64,000 bases of DNA, taken from Pirellula sp. GTDB lineage: Bacteria > Planctomycetota > Planctomycetia > Pirellulales > PNKZ01. Below, piece after piece: positions 18,477-25,200 of the stretch. The notes beneath the pieces are model-generated. The model did not search any database and was not told where the DNA came from. It was given only the letters and a program-made list of their open reading frames with translations. How positions within the stretch are numbered: the stretch's first letter is position 1; each line of letters opens with the position of its first letter. The stretch covers positions 62,001-126,000 of the forward strand of contig PNKZ01000009.1 of NCBI GenBank assembly GCA_013822735.1. The letters are read 5' to 3'. Both the position numbers and the translations under genes were made by a program.

Positions 18477-19241
18477 CTAGGTCGGTTCTTCGTACTCGCG
18501 GGTGCGGAACACGAGCCAGGCTGCGACGAGCGCGCCGATGGCGATGGCCCAGAGGGCCGTGCGGGCGTCGGCGGGCGGGTAGGGGTCGAACCATTGGGCG
18601 TCGGGGGCGTTGAGGCCGTGTTCGACGCCGGCGTCGTACATGAGGGAGCGGCCGTAGTAGTTGACGGCGACGCGCTTGACGATGCCCGGCACGTTGCCGA
18701 GCAGTACTTCCATGAACACGGCGTAGATGAGCGCGGCGACCGTGGAGTGACGGACGAGCGCCGCAAAGAGATGGAAGAGGGACGTGTAGGCGACCGACAT
18801 GTAAAGCGTCGCAGGGAGATAGGCATCGAACGCCGCGCGGCCCGGCGCTCCGGCGAGCTTGCAGAAGATCCACAAGCTGCCGACGGTGAAGCCGAGCACC
18901 AGCGGCAGCGCGGCGAAGTATTTCGCCAGCAGAATGAGCCCTCGCGGCAACGGGCGGATGAAGAGGAAGAGGAGCGTGCGATCTTCACGATCGCCGCCGA
19001 GGCCGGCCGTGCCGAAGGCGAGCGCGCAGAGTGGGACGAGGAACGACGCGAAGACCGTCAGTAGGAACATGCTGAACGCGTGAAAGGCCTGCACCGGATC
19101 GTCGCTCGCGCCGTAGTTGCGGCGGACGAGGAACATGATGCAGGCGACGATCGGCAAGAGCAGCATCGGCGTACCGATCGACCAGAAGAGCCGGCGGAAC
19201 GAGAGGAGCCAGAGCGTGAGGAAGGCGCGCGCGGTTCTCAT
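18477..19241 (-). CDS. ABC-2 type permease (fourth gene of ABC operon)
   Basis: 254 residues with about six membrane segments, the first at about 15-40 and the last near the C-terminus. GDREDRTLLFLFIRPLPRGLILLAKY is the cytoplasmic motif found in ABC-2 permeases, where the ATPase docks. Its ATG overlaps the stop of the preceding ATPase gene (ATGA), so it pairs with that ATPase. The substrate is unknown. Such exporters in Planctomycetota move lipids, polymers or drugs, but nothing here decides between these. Confidence 0.88.
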   Translation of the reverse strand: MRTARAFLTLWLLSFRRLFWSIGTPMLLLPIVACIMFLVRRNYGASDDPVQAFHAFSMFLLTVFASFLVPLCALAFGTAGLGGDREDRTLLFLFIRPLPRGLILLAKYFAALPLVLGFTVGSLWIFCKLAGAPGRAAFDAYLPATLYMSVAYTSLFHLFAALVRHSTVAALIYAVFMEVLLGNVPGIVKRVAVNYYGRSLMYDAGVEHGLNAPDAQWFDPYPPADARTALWAIAIGALVAAWLVFRTREYEEPT

Positions 19242-20167
19242 GTCGCGCTCCGCTGCAGGTAGCCGAACACCGCTTCCGCGCCGGAGTCGAGCGTTTCCAG
19301 CCGCCGCACCTCGAGCTGATGCGCGGCGACGAGCCGGCCGAGCTCGGCGAAGAACGCCGGCGCGTTGCGCGTGCGCAGGATGACGGAGTCGTTACGCACG
19401 GTGACGTGCGTGGTGTCGGGCAGCGCGACGACGAGCGCCGCGGCGAGCCGGGCCTGCGGCGATTCGAGGCGGATGGTGAGGGGCTCGTCGTTCAGCAGGT
19501 TGCGGAGTTCGCCGAGTGTTCCTTCGGCGAGGATGCGGCCGTTGACCACGACGACGAGGCGGTCGCAGAGCTGTTCGACTTCGGCGAGGAGATGGCTGGA
19601 GACGAGCACGGTGAGGCCGTCGGCGGCGAGCGCGCGGAGCAGTTCGTTGATTTCGCGTCGGCCGCCGGGATCGATGCCGGTGAGCGGTTCGTCGAGCAGC
19701 AGCACGCGCGGATCGTGCGCGATGGCCTGCGCCAACTTAATGCGCTGGCGCATGCCGTGGCTGCAACCTTTCAGACGGCGCTCGGCGCGGTCGGCCATGC
19801 CGGTGCGCTCGAGCGCCGTTTGCGTGCGGCGGCGCGCTTCGGCGAGGCTGTAGCCGTAGAGACGCGTCATCGTTTCGACGAACTCGCGGCCCGTCATCTC
19901 TTCGTAGAACGCGTTGACGTCGGGGCAGTAGCCGAGCAACCGTTTCGCGGCGGAGCTCCGCGCCGCGTGCGGGCCGACGCGCACCTCGCCGAGCGACGGC
20001 TTGAGCCGGCCGGAAGCGAGCTTCATGAGCGTCGACTTGCCGGCGCCGTTGGAGCCGAGCAAGCCGGTGATGCCGGGCCCGACGCGGAGCGAGACGTCGT
20101 TGACGCCGATCACGGGGCCGTAGAATTTGGTGACGTTCTCGAAGGTGAGCTCGGTCGACTCGCTCAT
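19238..20167 (-). CDS. ABC transporter ATP-binding protein (third gene)
   Basis: 309 residues from the ATG at 20167, which overlaps the upstream permease stop by four bases (ATGA). Walker A GSNGAGKST is at 38-46; a degenerate signature CSHGMRQRIKLAQAI precedes Walker B VLLLDEPLTGIDPGG. In SHGMRQ the usual SGGQ is replaced, a change common in ABC-2 exporters of the CcmA/NatA class. The roughly 80 C-terminal residues form an accessory domain. It powers the 254-residue permease encoded immediately downstream. Confidence 0.93.
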   Translation of the reverse strand: MSESTELTFENVTKFYGPVIGVNDVSLRVGPGITGLLGSNGAGKSTLMKLASGRLKPSLGEVRVGPHAARSSAAKRLLGYCPDVNAFYEEMTGREFVETMTRLYGYSLAEARRRTQTALERTGMADRAERRLKGCSHGMRQRIKLAQAIAHDPRVLLLDEPLTGIDPGGRREINELLRALAADGLTVLVSSHLLAEVEQLCDRLVVVVNGRILAEGTLGELRNLLNDEPLTIRLESPQARLAAALVVALPDTTHVTVRNDSVILRTRNAPAFFAELGRLVAAHQLEVRRLETLDSGAEAVFGYLQRSAT

Positions 20168-21078
20168 GCCGAGACCTCGACCGCGCGGACGCGCCGAATG
20201 AGAGCCAAAAGCGCGACCAGGCTGACGCATATCAGGATCCAAGCGGCGGTGGCGCTGAGTTGGGCGTCGCCGGCCGTGCGGAACTGGCCGAAGCAGAGCC
20301 GGCCTGCCAGGCGCAGGTCTTTCCAGGGATCGAGCAAGACCCATTCGCGGATGCCGGTTTCGCGACTGAGCATGAAGCCGAGCCGGCCGAGGAGCACGAA
20401 GAGGCTCGACCAAACGACGGCGATGGGTGCGAGCTTTTGCAGATAGGCGGAGATCGCAGCGAGCCAGAGCGCGAGCACCACGCCGAGGATCGTGCCGTAG
20501 CCGAGGATCGACGGCACGACGCGCCAGTTGGCGCGCCAGTAGTCCGTCGACGTCGTGAACATGCCGTACTCTAGGAAGAGGATGAGGGCGGGAAGTACGG
20601 TGAAGAGCCAAATGAGCCCGACGAGCGCGATGAGCTTGCCGAGGATGTAATGGCGGCGCTCCAAGCGTCGCGAAAGATAGAACGGCAGCGTCCCTTCGCG
20701 AAAGTCGCTCCCGACGACGAGGCTGCCGCAGAACGCGAGCATGATCATCACGACGTAGCTTTGCTGCTCCATGAAGTCGAGGTAGCCGGTGTCTTGCGGA
20801 TCGGCTGCCTCGATGCTGAAGCCGAACGTGTTGAGCATGCCGCGCTGGGTGCCGGAGGGGAGCTGCAACTGCGTGAGTGCGTAGATGACGACCCAATAGA
20901 CGACGAACTGCGAAATGCCGACGGCGTAGATGGCCCAATAGGCTTTGCGCCGCATGAGTTGCAGGAGCGTCGTGCGCACGACCGCCGCGACGCCGCGCCA
21001 AGCGCCCAAGAGGGGCCCGCCGAGTTTGCCTCCCGGGTTAGTTTTCCACGGATGATAGTGGGCCGCGTCAATTCCCAT
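20164..21078 (-). CDS. ABC-2 type permease (second gene)
   Basis: 304 residues. A cytoplasmic N-terminus is followed by about six membrane segments, the first at about 50-70. GSDFREGTLPFYLSRRLERRHYILGK is the ABC-2 coupling region. Its start overlaps the end of the first ATPase gene by 11 bp, and its stop overlaps the next ATPase start. A long extracytoplasmic loop follows the first membrane segment (roughly residues 70-105). Confidence 0.9.
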   Translation of the reverse strand: MGIDAAHYHPWKTNPGGKLGGPLLGAWRGVAAVVRTTLLQLMRRKAYWAIYAVGISQFVVYWVVIYALTQLQLPSGTQRGMLNTFGFSIEAADPQDTGYLDFMEQQSYVVMIMLAFCGSLVVGSDFREGTLPFYLSRRLERRHYILGKLIALVGLIWLFTVLPALILFLEYGMFTTSTDYWRANWRVVPSILGYGTILGVVLALWLAAISAYLQKLAPIAVVWSSLFVLLGRLGFMLSRETGIREWVLLDPWKDLRLAGRLCFGQFRTAGDAQLSATAAWILICVSLVALLALIRRVRAVEVSA

Positions 21079-22009
21079 GGGTCACGCGGAAGAAGAGTTG
21101 TTCGAGGTCTTCTTGCTCGGGCCGCAGTTCGACGACGACGGCTTCCGAGCGGCCGGCGAGCTCGAAGAACTGGGCCGTGTGCCAACCCGTCGGCACGACG
21201 GCGAGCGCGTGTTGTTCCGTGCTCGGCACGGCGGCATGTTCCGGAGGGAAATCGAGCGACACTTGCGCGGCCTGCAATGCCGCGACAAACGGCTCGCGCG
21301 GGCCTTGCCAACGGAGCGCGTAGCGGCTGGCCGTGTGCTGTCGCAAAGCGTCCAGCGTGCCGGCTCGGGCGACTGTTCCTTGGTGCATGACCACCACTTG
21401 TTTGCAGATCCGCTCGATGTCGGCCAGCAAATGCGTGCAGAGGATCACGCTCTTGCCGGTGGCCGCGATGAGGTCTTCGATCGTGCGGAGCATGGCCGTG
21501 CGGCCGGCCGGGTCGAGACCGTTCGTCGGTTCGTCGAGCAATAGCAACTTCGGGTCGTGCACGAGCGCGGCCGCGAGCTTCAGCCGCTGGAGGTTGCCGG
21601 TCGAGTACTCGTCGAGTCGGCGGTAGCGGAGTTCGCCCAGGCCGACGTAATTGAGCACCTCGTGGGCGCGGCGTCGGGCATCGCGCTTCGGCATGCCGTA
21701 GAGGTCGCCTGAGAGAGCGACGAACTCGACCCCTTTCAGCAACGGCACGACCGCATGCGCCTCGGGCATGTAGCCGACGAGCCCGCGCAGTTGGGAGCTG
21801 CTTTGCCTGACGTCGCAACCGAGCACCGTGCCGCCGCCGGACGTGGGATGCAAGAGTCCGAGCAGGATACGGAGCAGCGTCGACTTGCCGGCTCCGTTGT
21901 TGCCGACGATTCCCACGGTGCCGGGCTCAAGCCGGAGCGACACGTTCGTGAGGGCCCGCACCGCGCCGTAGGCGAAGCTGACGTCGCGGATGTCGACGAG
22001 AGGTTCCAA
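21068..22009 (-). CDS. ABC transporter ATP-binding protein (first gene)
   Basis: 313 residues from a TTG start at 22009. Walker A GNNGAGKST is at 36-44, signature YSTGNLQRLKLAAAL at 135-149, and Walker B LLLLDEPTNGLDPAGR at 155-170. The C-terminal 80 residues lack an ATPase motif and are probably a regulatory domain. This is the promoter-proximal gene of the four-gene run ATPase-permease-ATPase-permease, in which every junction overlaps. The two ATPases differ clearly, so the pairs are not a recent tandem duplication. Confidence 0.92.
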   Translation of the reverse strand: MEPLVDIRDVSFAYGAVRALTNVSLRLEPGTVGIVGNNGAGKSTLLRILLGLLHPTSGGGTVLGCDVRQSSSQLRGLVGYMPEAHAVVPLLKGVEFVALSGDLYGMPKRDARRRAHEVLNYVGLGELRYRRLDEYSTGNLQRLKLAAALVHDPKLLLLDEPTNGLDPAGRTAMLRTIEDLIAATGKSVILCTHLLADIERICKQVVVMHQGTVARAGTLDALRQHTASRYALRWQGPREPFVAALQAAQVSLDFPPEHAAVPSTEQHALAVVPTGWHTAQFFELAGRSEAVVVELRPEQEDLEQLFFRVTHGN

Positions 22010-22012
22010 GTG

Positions 22013-22152
22013 GTTCAGGGTTCGGGGTTCACGGTTGTCGAGCGACGCCCGAGTATTGTCGCCGAGCGGCGCGCCGAGGCAACCGTTTGTGCTCCCGAAG
22101 ACGAGCTCGGGGGCTCAATGGGAATACGAACTCTGAACCGCGAACTCTGAGC
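22013..22152. repeat. GGTTCAGGGTTC-type imperfect palindrome
   Basis: GGTTCAGGGTTCGGGGTTCA at the left and CGAACTCTGAACCGCGAACT at the right are degenerate inverted words. They fill the gap between the ABC operon start and the upstream small gene, so the ABC promoter must lie in or next to the element. Confidence 0.6.
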
Positions 22153-22165
22153 GGAAATCGCCGGA

Positions 22166-22438
22166 CTATTTGCTCGCCGGCTCCTTCGCCAGCAGCTCTT
22201 CCAACAGCTTCGCCAGCAACGTCGGGTTGTCGGCTTTCACCAAGTGGGCGATCCGCGAGGCCGGGATCTTGAGCTTTTCCAACGTCACAGAAATCTTTTT
22301 CCAGGCCGAGGCGCGGGCCTTGCCTTCGGCCAAGTAGAGGTCGGTCACCAGTTCGCCGAGCCGCTGGAGCAGAATCGTGTCCTGATTCTTGTAATAGTTC
22401 TTGATGATATTTTCTTGATACTTGCTGCGCTCGGCCAT
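22166..22438 (-). CDS. Conserved small cytoplasmic protein, function unknown
   Basis: 90 residues from the ATG at 22438. Further upstream starts are unlikely because that sequence is repeat-rich. It is helical and Lys/Glu/Leu-rich: YQENIIKNYYKNQDTILLQR, LVTDLYLAEGKARASAWKKI, then an LLAKLLEELLAKE tail. No signal peptide or metal site is present. It has the look of a conserved planctomycete hypothetical protein, but I cannot name a family. It is upstream of and co-oriented with the ABC operon, 156 bp away across a repeat. Confidence 0.75.
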   Translation of the reverse strand: MAERSKYQENIIKNYYKNQDTILLQRLGELVTDLYLAEGKARASAWKKISVTLEKLKIPASRIAHLVKADNPTLLAKLLEELLAKEPASK

Positions 22439-22713
22439 GGTCGACGGGCCTCCGTGAAAAGCGAGTGAGTACGAACTATTCGGGCATTTCGCCCCGGAGC
22501 TCGTCTCCGGGTGTACCGGGCCTGCTGTTCGCCGTTCCGCACGGTTTCCAAAACCGCGTCGGTAGGCTAGATTCATAAAGATATTCGGTTTCCGCGCGGG
22601 TGCCCATGAGGCGGCGGAAACATTTCGCGCCACCCCTCGCTCGCTCCGCCGCATTTCGCGTGTGCCGAGCCCGCCGAGGTAGGGGCCGAACCGACAACGC
22701 ACCGGGAGCCACG

Positions 22714-23100
22714 ATGCCGACCGTCAACTTTGTCAACGAAAAGAAACAGATTGAAGTTCCCGCCGGCGCGAATCTCCGCGTCGAGGCGATGAAAGCCGGC
22801 ATCAAGCTCTACGGCGGCCTCAACGGCGTCGGCGCCGGGCTCAACGAAGTCTTCAATTGTCACGGCCTCGGGCACTGCGGCACCTGCCGCGTGAAGATCA
22901 CCAAGGGCATGGAAAACGCCTCGCCGATGAGCATGATGGAAAAGGTGACGTTCAAGTTCAACCCGCTCGGCCCGGCGCTCTTCGCCTACATCGGCAACGA
23001 AGACACGATGCGACTGGCGTGCTGCACGCGCGTCGAGGGAGACATGTCGGTCGAAACGAAGCCGCCCTTGAATCTCACCGGCGAGAACTTCTTTAGCTAA
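22714..23100 (+). CDS. 2Fe-2S ferredoxin
   Basis: 128 residues from the ATG at 22714. The cluster ligands are in NCHGLGHCGTCRVKITKG (C-x5-C-x2-C) plus a later LACCTRVEGDM, giving the plant/[2Fe-2S] beta-grasp pattern. VNFVNEKKQIEVPAGANLRVE is the N-terminal strand pair. A 30-40-residue insertion rich in Met and Phe (ENASPMSMMEKVTFKF) lies between the third and fourth ligands, longer than in typical ferredoxins. It is a soluble electron carrier; the partner is unknown. A PII gene follows on the same strand, 144 bp downstream. Confidence 0.9.
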   Translation: MPTVNFVNEKKQIEVPAGANLRVEAMKAGIKLYGGLNGVGAGLNEVFNCHGLGHCGTCRVKITKGMENASPMSMMEKVTFKFNPLGPALFAYIGNEDTMRLACCTRVEGDMSVETKPPLNLTGENFFS

Positions 23101-23128
23101 GTGAATGTTTGGCAGACGGCGCGCGGGT

Positions 23129-23153
23129 CCGCTGCGTGGACGCGGCGGCTAAG
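23129..23153 (+). repeat. REP-like hairpin ending GCTAAG
   Basis: CCGCTGCGT / ACGCGGCGG stem (one mismatch), GG loop, then CTAAG. Same GTGGAC-centred type as 2807 and 4854. It lies 29 bp after the ferredoxin stop. Confidence 0.65.
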
Positions 23154-23207
23154 CCCGATACGGCAATGAATATCTAGGCGACGTCTACGAGGGGATTGTT
23201 TTTGTGC

Positions 23208-23235
23208 TCACCCCTGACCCCTCACCCCTGACCCC
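23208..23235. repeat. CCCCTGAC tandem words upstream of the PII start
   Basis: Four CCCCTGAC / CCCCTCAC units end about 10 bp before the PII ATG. They occupy the place where a Shine-Dalgarno sequence would be, and none is visible. Confidence 0.65.
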
Positions 23236-23244
23236 TTCGCCGCG

Positions 23245-23562
23245 ATGAAGCAAATCGTCGCCGTCGTCAAACCGTACTTGGCCGAGCGCGTGCTCGAGAG
23301 CTTGAAGCGAGCCCCGCTCGAAGCGGTGAGCGTTCACGAAGTCAAAGGCTTCGGCCGACAGAAGAACTATCTCGACCAATACGCCGGCAGCGAGTACTCG
23401 CTGGCGTTTCTGCCGAAGGTCGAGATCGACCTCTGGGTCGAAGACTCCCGCTGCGAAGAGATCCTACGCAAAGTCGTGGAAGCGGCCCGCACGGGACGCA
23501 TGGGAGACGGCAAAATCTTCGTGATGCCGGCCGTGCAGATGGCGCGTGAGATTAGCTTCTAA
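23245..23562 (+). CDS. PII-family nitrogen regulatory protein
   Basis: 105 residues. The PII signature KGFGRQK is followed by a T-loop of normal length, NYLDQYAGSEYSLAFLPKVE, which keeps the tyrosine equivalent to Tyr51 of E. coli GlnB (uridylylation site) but differs elsewhere from the usual GHTELYRGAEY. ARTGRMGDGKIFVMP is the conserved nucleotide-binding B-loop. The C-terminus stops at AREISF, a few residues short of the usual IRTGE tail. It senses ATP/ADP and 2-oxoglutarate in the family. No glutamine synthetase or ammonium transporter gene is near, so its target is open. Confidence 0.92.
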   Translation: MKQIVAVVKPYLAERVLESLKRAPLEAVSVHEVKGFGRQKNYLDQYAGSEYSLAFLPKVEIDLWVEDSRCEEILRKVVEAARTGRMGDGKIFVMPAVQMAREISF

Positions 23563-23566
23563 GTTG

Positions 23567-23601
23567 CGTAGGGTGGGTCGAGCGCAGCGAGGCCCACGCG
23601 G
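23567..23601 (+). repeat. 35-bp inverted repeat, left copy
   Basis: Begins CGTAGGGTGGGTCGAGCGCA. It is a perfect reverse complement of 23970-24004. It starts 4 bp after the PII stop. Confidence 0.9.
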
Positions 23602-23646
23602 TTCTTGATTGTTGAAACCGCCTTGCCGTAACAGACAAGTGATTTT

Positions 23647-23925
23647 TCAACGCCGCATTGAAAGCCCGAGACTTCGTCGCTCGTCCCAATGGATCGTACG
23701 AAGTTGACCGTCAAAATTGGAGACGATGAAACCTGGTGCGCCGGCGAAATGCTGGTCCCAAGCTTCAGGCGGCAAGCCGGCGACATGTTCGATGCGGTAG
23801 TCGAAATACCATCCTTCTACTACCTCTCGGTACTCACCGAGAACCATCCGATACTTTGGGTGCGGACGCGGCAGCGTATCGACGTGAGCCTGAGCGATTC
23901 GGACTGCCTCAATTTGATCGACCAT
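23647..23925 (-). CDS. YrhB / Imm35-like protein
   Basis: 92 residues. AVRIAQAHVDTLPR, then VVEGWYFDYRIEH, then GAPGFIVSNFDGQLRTIHW match the YrhB domain pattern, used in immunity protein 35 families. Such proteins can neutralise toxins in polymorphic toxin or contact-dependent systems, or occur as orphans. No toxin gene is next to it. The gene lies on the opposite strand to PII, alone between two perfect 35-bp inverted repeats, which suggests acquisition as a cassette. The family assignment is by pattern only. Confidence 0.7.
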   Translation of the reverse strand: MVDQIEAVRIAQAHVDTLPRPHPKYRMVLGEYREVVEGWYFDYRIEHVAGLPPEAWDQHFAGAPGFIVSNFDGQLRTIHWDERRSLGLSMRR

Positions 23926-23969
23926 GAAGTTGATCCCACCAGACAGTTCATAAATGCTACGGCACGCAT

Positions 23970-24004
23970 CCGCGTGGGCCTCGCTGCGCTCGACCCACCC
24001 TACG
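23970..24004 (-). repeat. 35-bp inverted repeat, right copy
   Basis: A perfect reverse complement of 23567-23601. It ends 3 bp before the MoxR stop codon. Confidence 0.9.
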
Positions 24005-24006
24005 GC

Positions 24007-25050
24007 CTACATCGCCGGCTTCTCGTATTTCCGATCCGGCGGAATCGCCTTCAGCAGCATGTCTAAAAGCTCTTCGCTTCCCTTGCCGGCCGCTTGGGCG
24101 GCGAAGTTGGCGGCCAGTCGATGGCGCAGGGCCGGCTTCACCACCGCTTGCACGTCTTCGATCGAGGCGTGCATCCGGCCGTAGAGCAGGGCCCGGGCCT
24201 TCGCGCAGGAGATCAGCGTCAGCACGCCGCGCGGGCCGGCGCCCCAGCTCATCCAGCGATTCACAAAGTCGGGCGCTTCGGGCGTATTGGGCCGCGACGC
24301 CCGCACCAAAGCCCAGGCGTACCCGAGCACCTGGTCACTCACGGGCACGCGCAGCACGAGCTTTTGAAACTGCACGATCTCCTCGGCCGTGAGCACTTGC
24401 TGGATATCGCCGAGCTTGCCGGTCGTCACGCGGCGAGCGATTTCCCATTCTTCCCCCGGCGTCGGATAGCCCATGCGAATGTAGAGGAGAAAGCGATCGA
24501 GCTGCGCTTCCGGCAGCGGATAGGTTCCTTCTTGTTCCAGCGGGTTTTGCGTGGCGAGGACGAAGAACGGAGCCGGCAATTGATACACCTTGCCGCCGGC
24601 GCTCACTTGTCGCTCTTGCATCGCTTCGAGCATCGCGGCCTGGGTTTTCGGAGGCGTACGGTTTACTTCGTCCGCCAAGATCATATTGGCGAAGAGCGGA
24701 CCGGCGAGAAACTTGTACTCGCGGGCCCGCGTTTCCAAGTTCTCTTGAATAACTTCCGTGCCGGTGACGTCGCTCGGCATGAGGTCGGGCGTGAACTGAA
24801 TCCGTTTAAACGAGAGGTGCAGTGCCTTTGCCAAGGAGTTGACCAGCAGCGTCTTGGCGAGGCCCGGCACCCCTTCAAGCAACGCATGGCCGCCGGCGAA
24901 GAGCGCCGTGAGGGTTTGTTCAATCACCTCGTCTTGGCCGACGATCGTCTTCGCCAACTCATCGCGCAGGCGGTTGTACATCTGCTCGCAACGCGCAACG
25001 GCGGCGACATCGTTCGCGGCGGGCTCGGCAGACTCGGTGCTGACACTCAC
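24007..25050 (-). CDS. MoxR-family AAA+ ATPase
   Basis: 347 residues from a GTG start with AGGAAG upstream. Walker A is in LEGVPGLAKTLLVNSLAK and Walker B in NMILADEVNRTPPKTQAAML, followed by the sensor-1 stretch FFVLATQNPLEQEGTYPLPE. MoxR ATPases act as chaperones for VWA-domain proteins and metal-centre or envelope assembly. Two VWA genes lie upstream in the same direction. MoxR is usually followed by a DUF58 gene; here it is the last gene of the run and DUF58 is missing. The gap to the upstream gene holds a palindromic repeat, so it may have its own promoter. Confidence 0.94.
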   Translation of the reverse strand: MSVSTESAEPAANDVAAVARCEQMYNRLRDELAKTIVGQDEVIEQTLTALFAGGHALLEGVPGLAKTLLVNSLAKALHLSFKRIQFTPDLMPSDVTGTEVIQENLETRAREYKFLAGPLFANMILADEVNRTPPKTQAAMLEAMQERQVSAGGKVYQLPAPFFVLATQNPLEQEGTYPLPEAQLDRFLLYIRMGYPTPGEEWEIARRVTTGKLGDIQQVLTAEEIVQFQKLVLRVPVSDQVLGYAWALVRASRPNTPEAPDFVNRWMSWGAGPRGVLTLISCAKARALLYGRMHASIEDVQAVVKPALRHRLAANFAAQAAGKGSEELLDMLLKAIPPDRKYEKPAM

Positions 25051-25065
25051 AGATGCTTCCTCTTA

Positions 25066-25200
25066 GGAGTAATGACGAATGTCGAAATCCGAATGACGAA
25101 AGAATGACGAAGCTCAAATGACGAAATGACATTCGAACAGGTTTCGTCATTCGTCATTCGGGCTTCTTTCGACATTCGTGCTTCGTCATTCGACATTTTT
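25066..25200. repeat. AATGACGAA-word palindrome
   Basis: Left arm words ATGACGAATGTCGAAATCC and AATGACGAAAGAATGACGAA, right arm TTTCGTCATTCGTCATTCGG and GACATTCGTGCTTCGTCATT. The minus-strand stop codon of the upstream 1328-residue protein (25186-25188) lies inside the right arm, so the element supplies the last residues and the stop. Confidence 0.75.
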
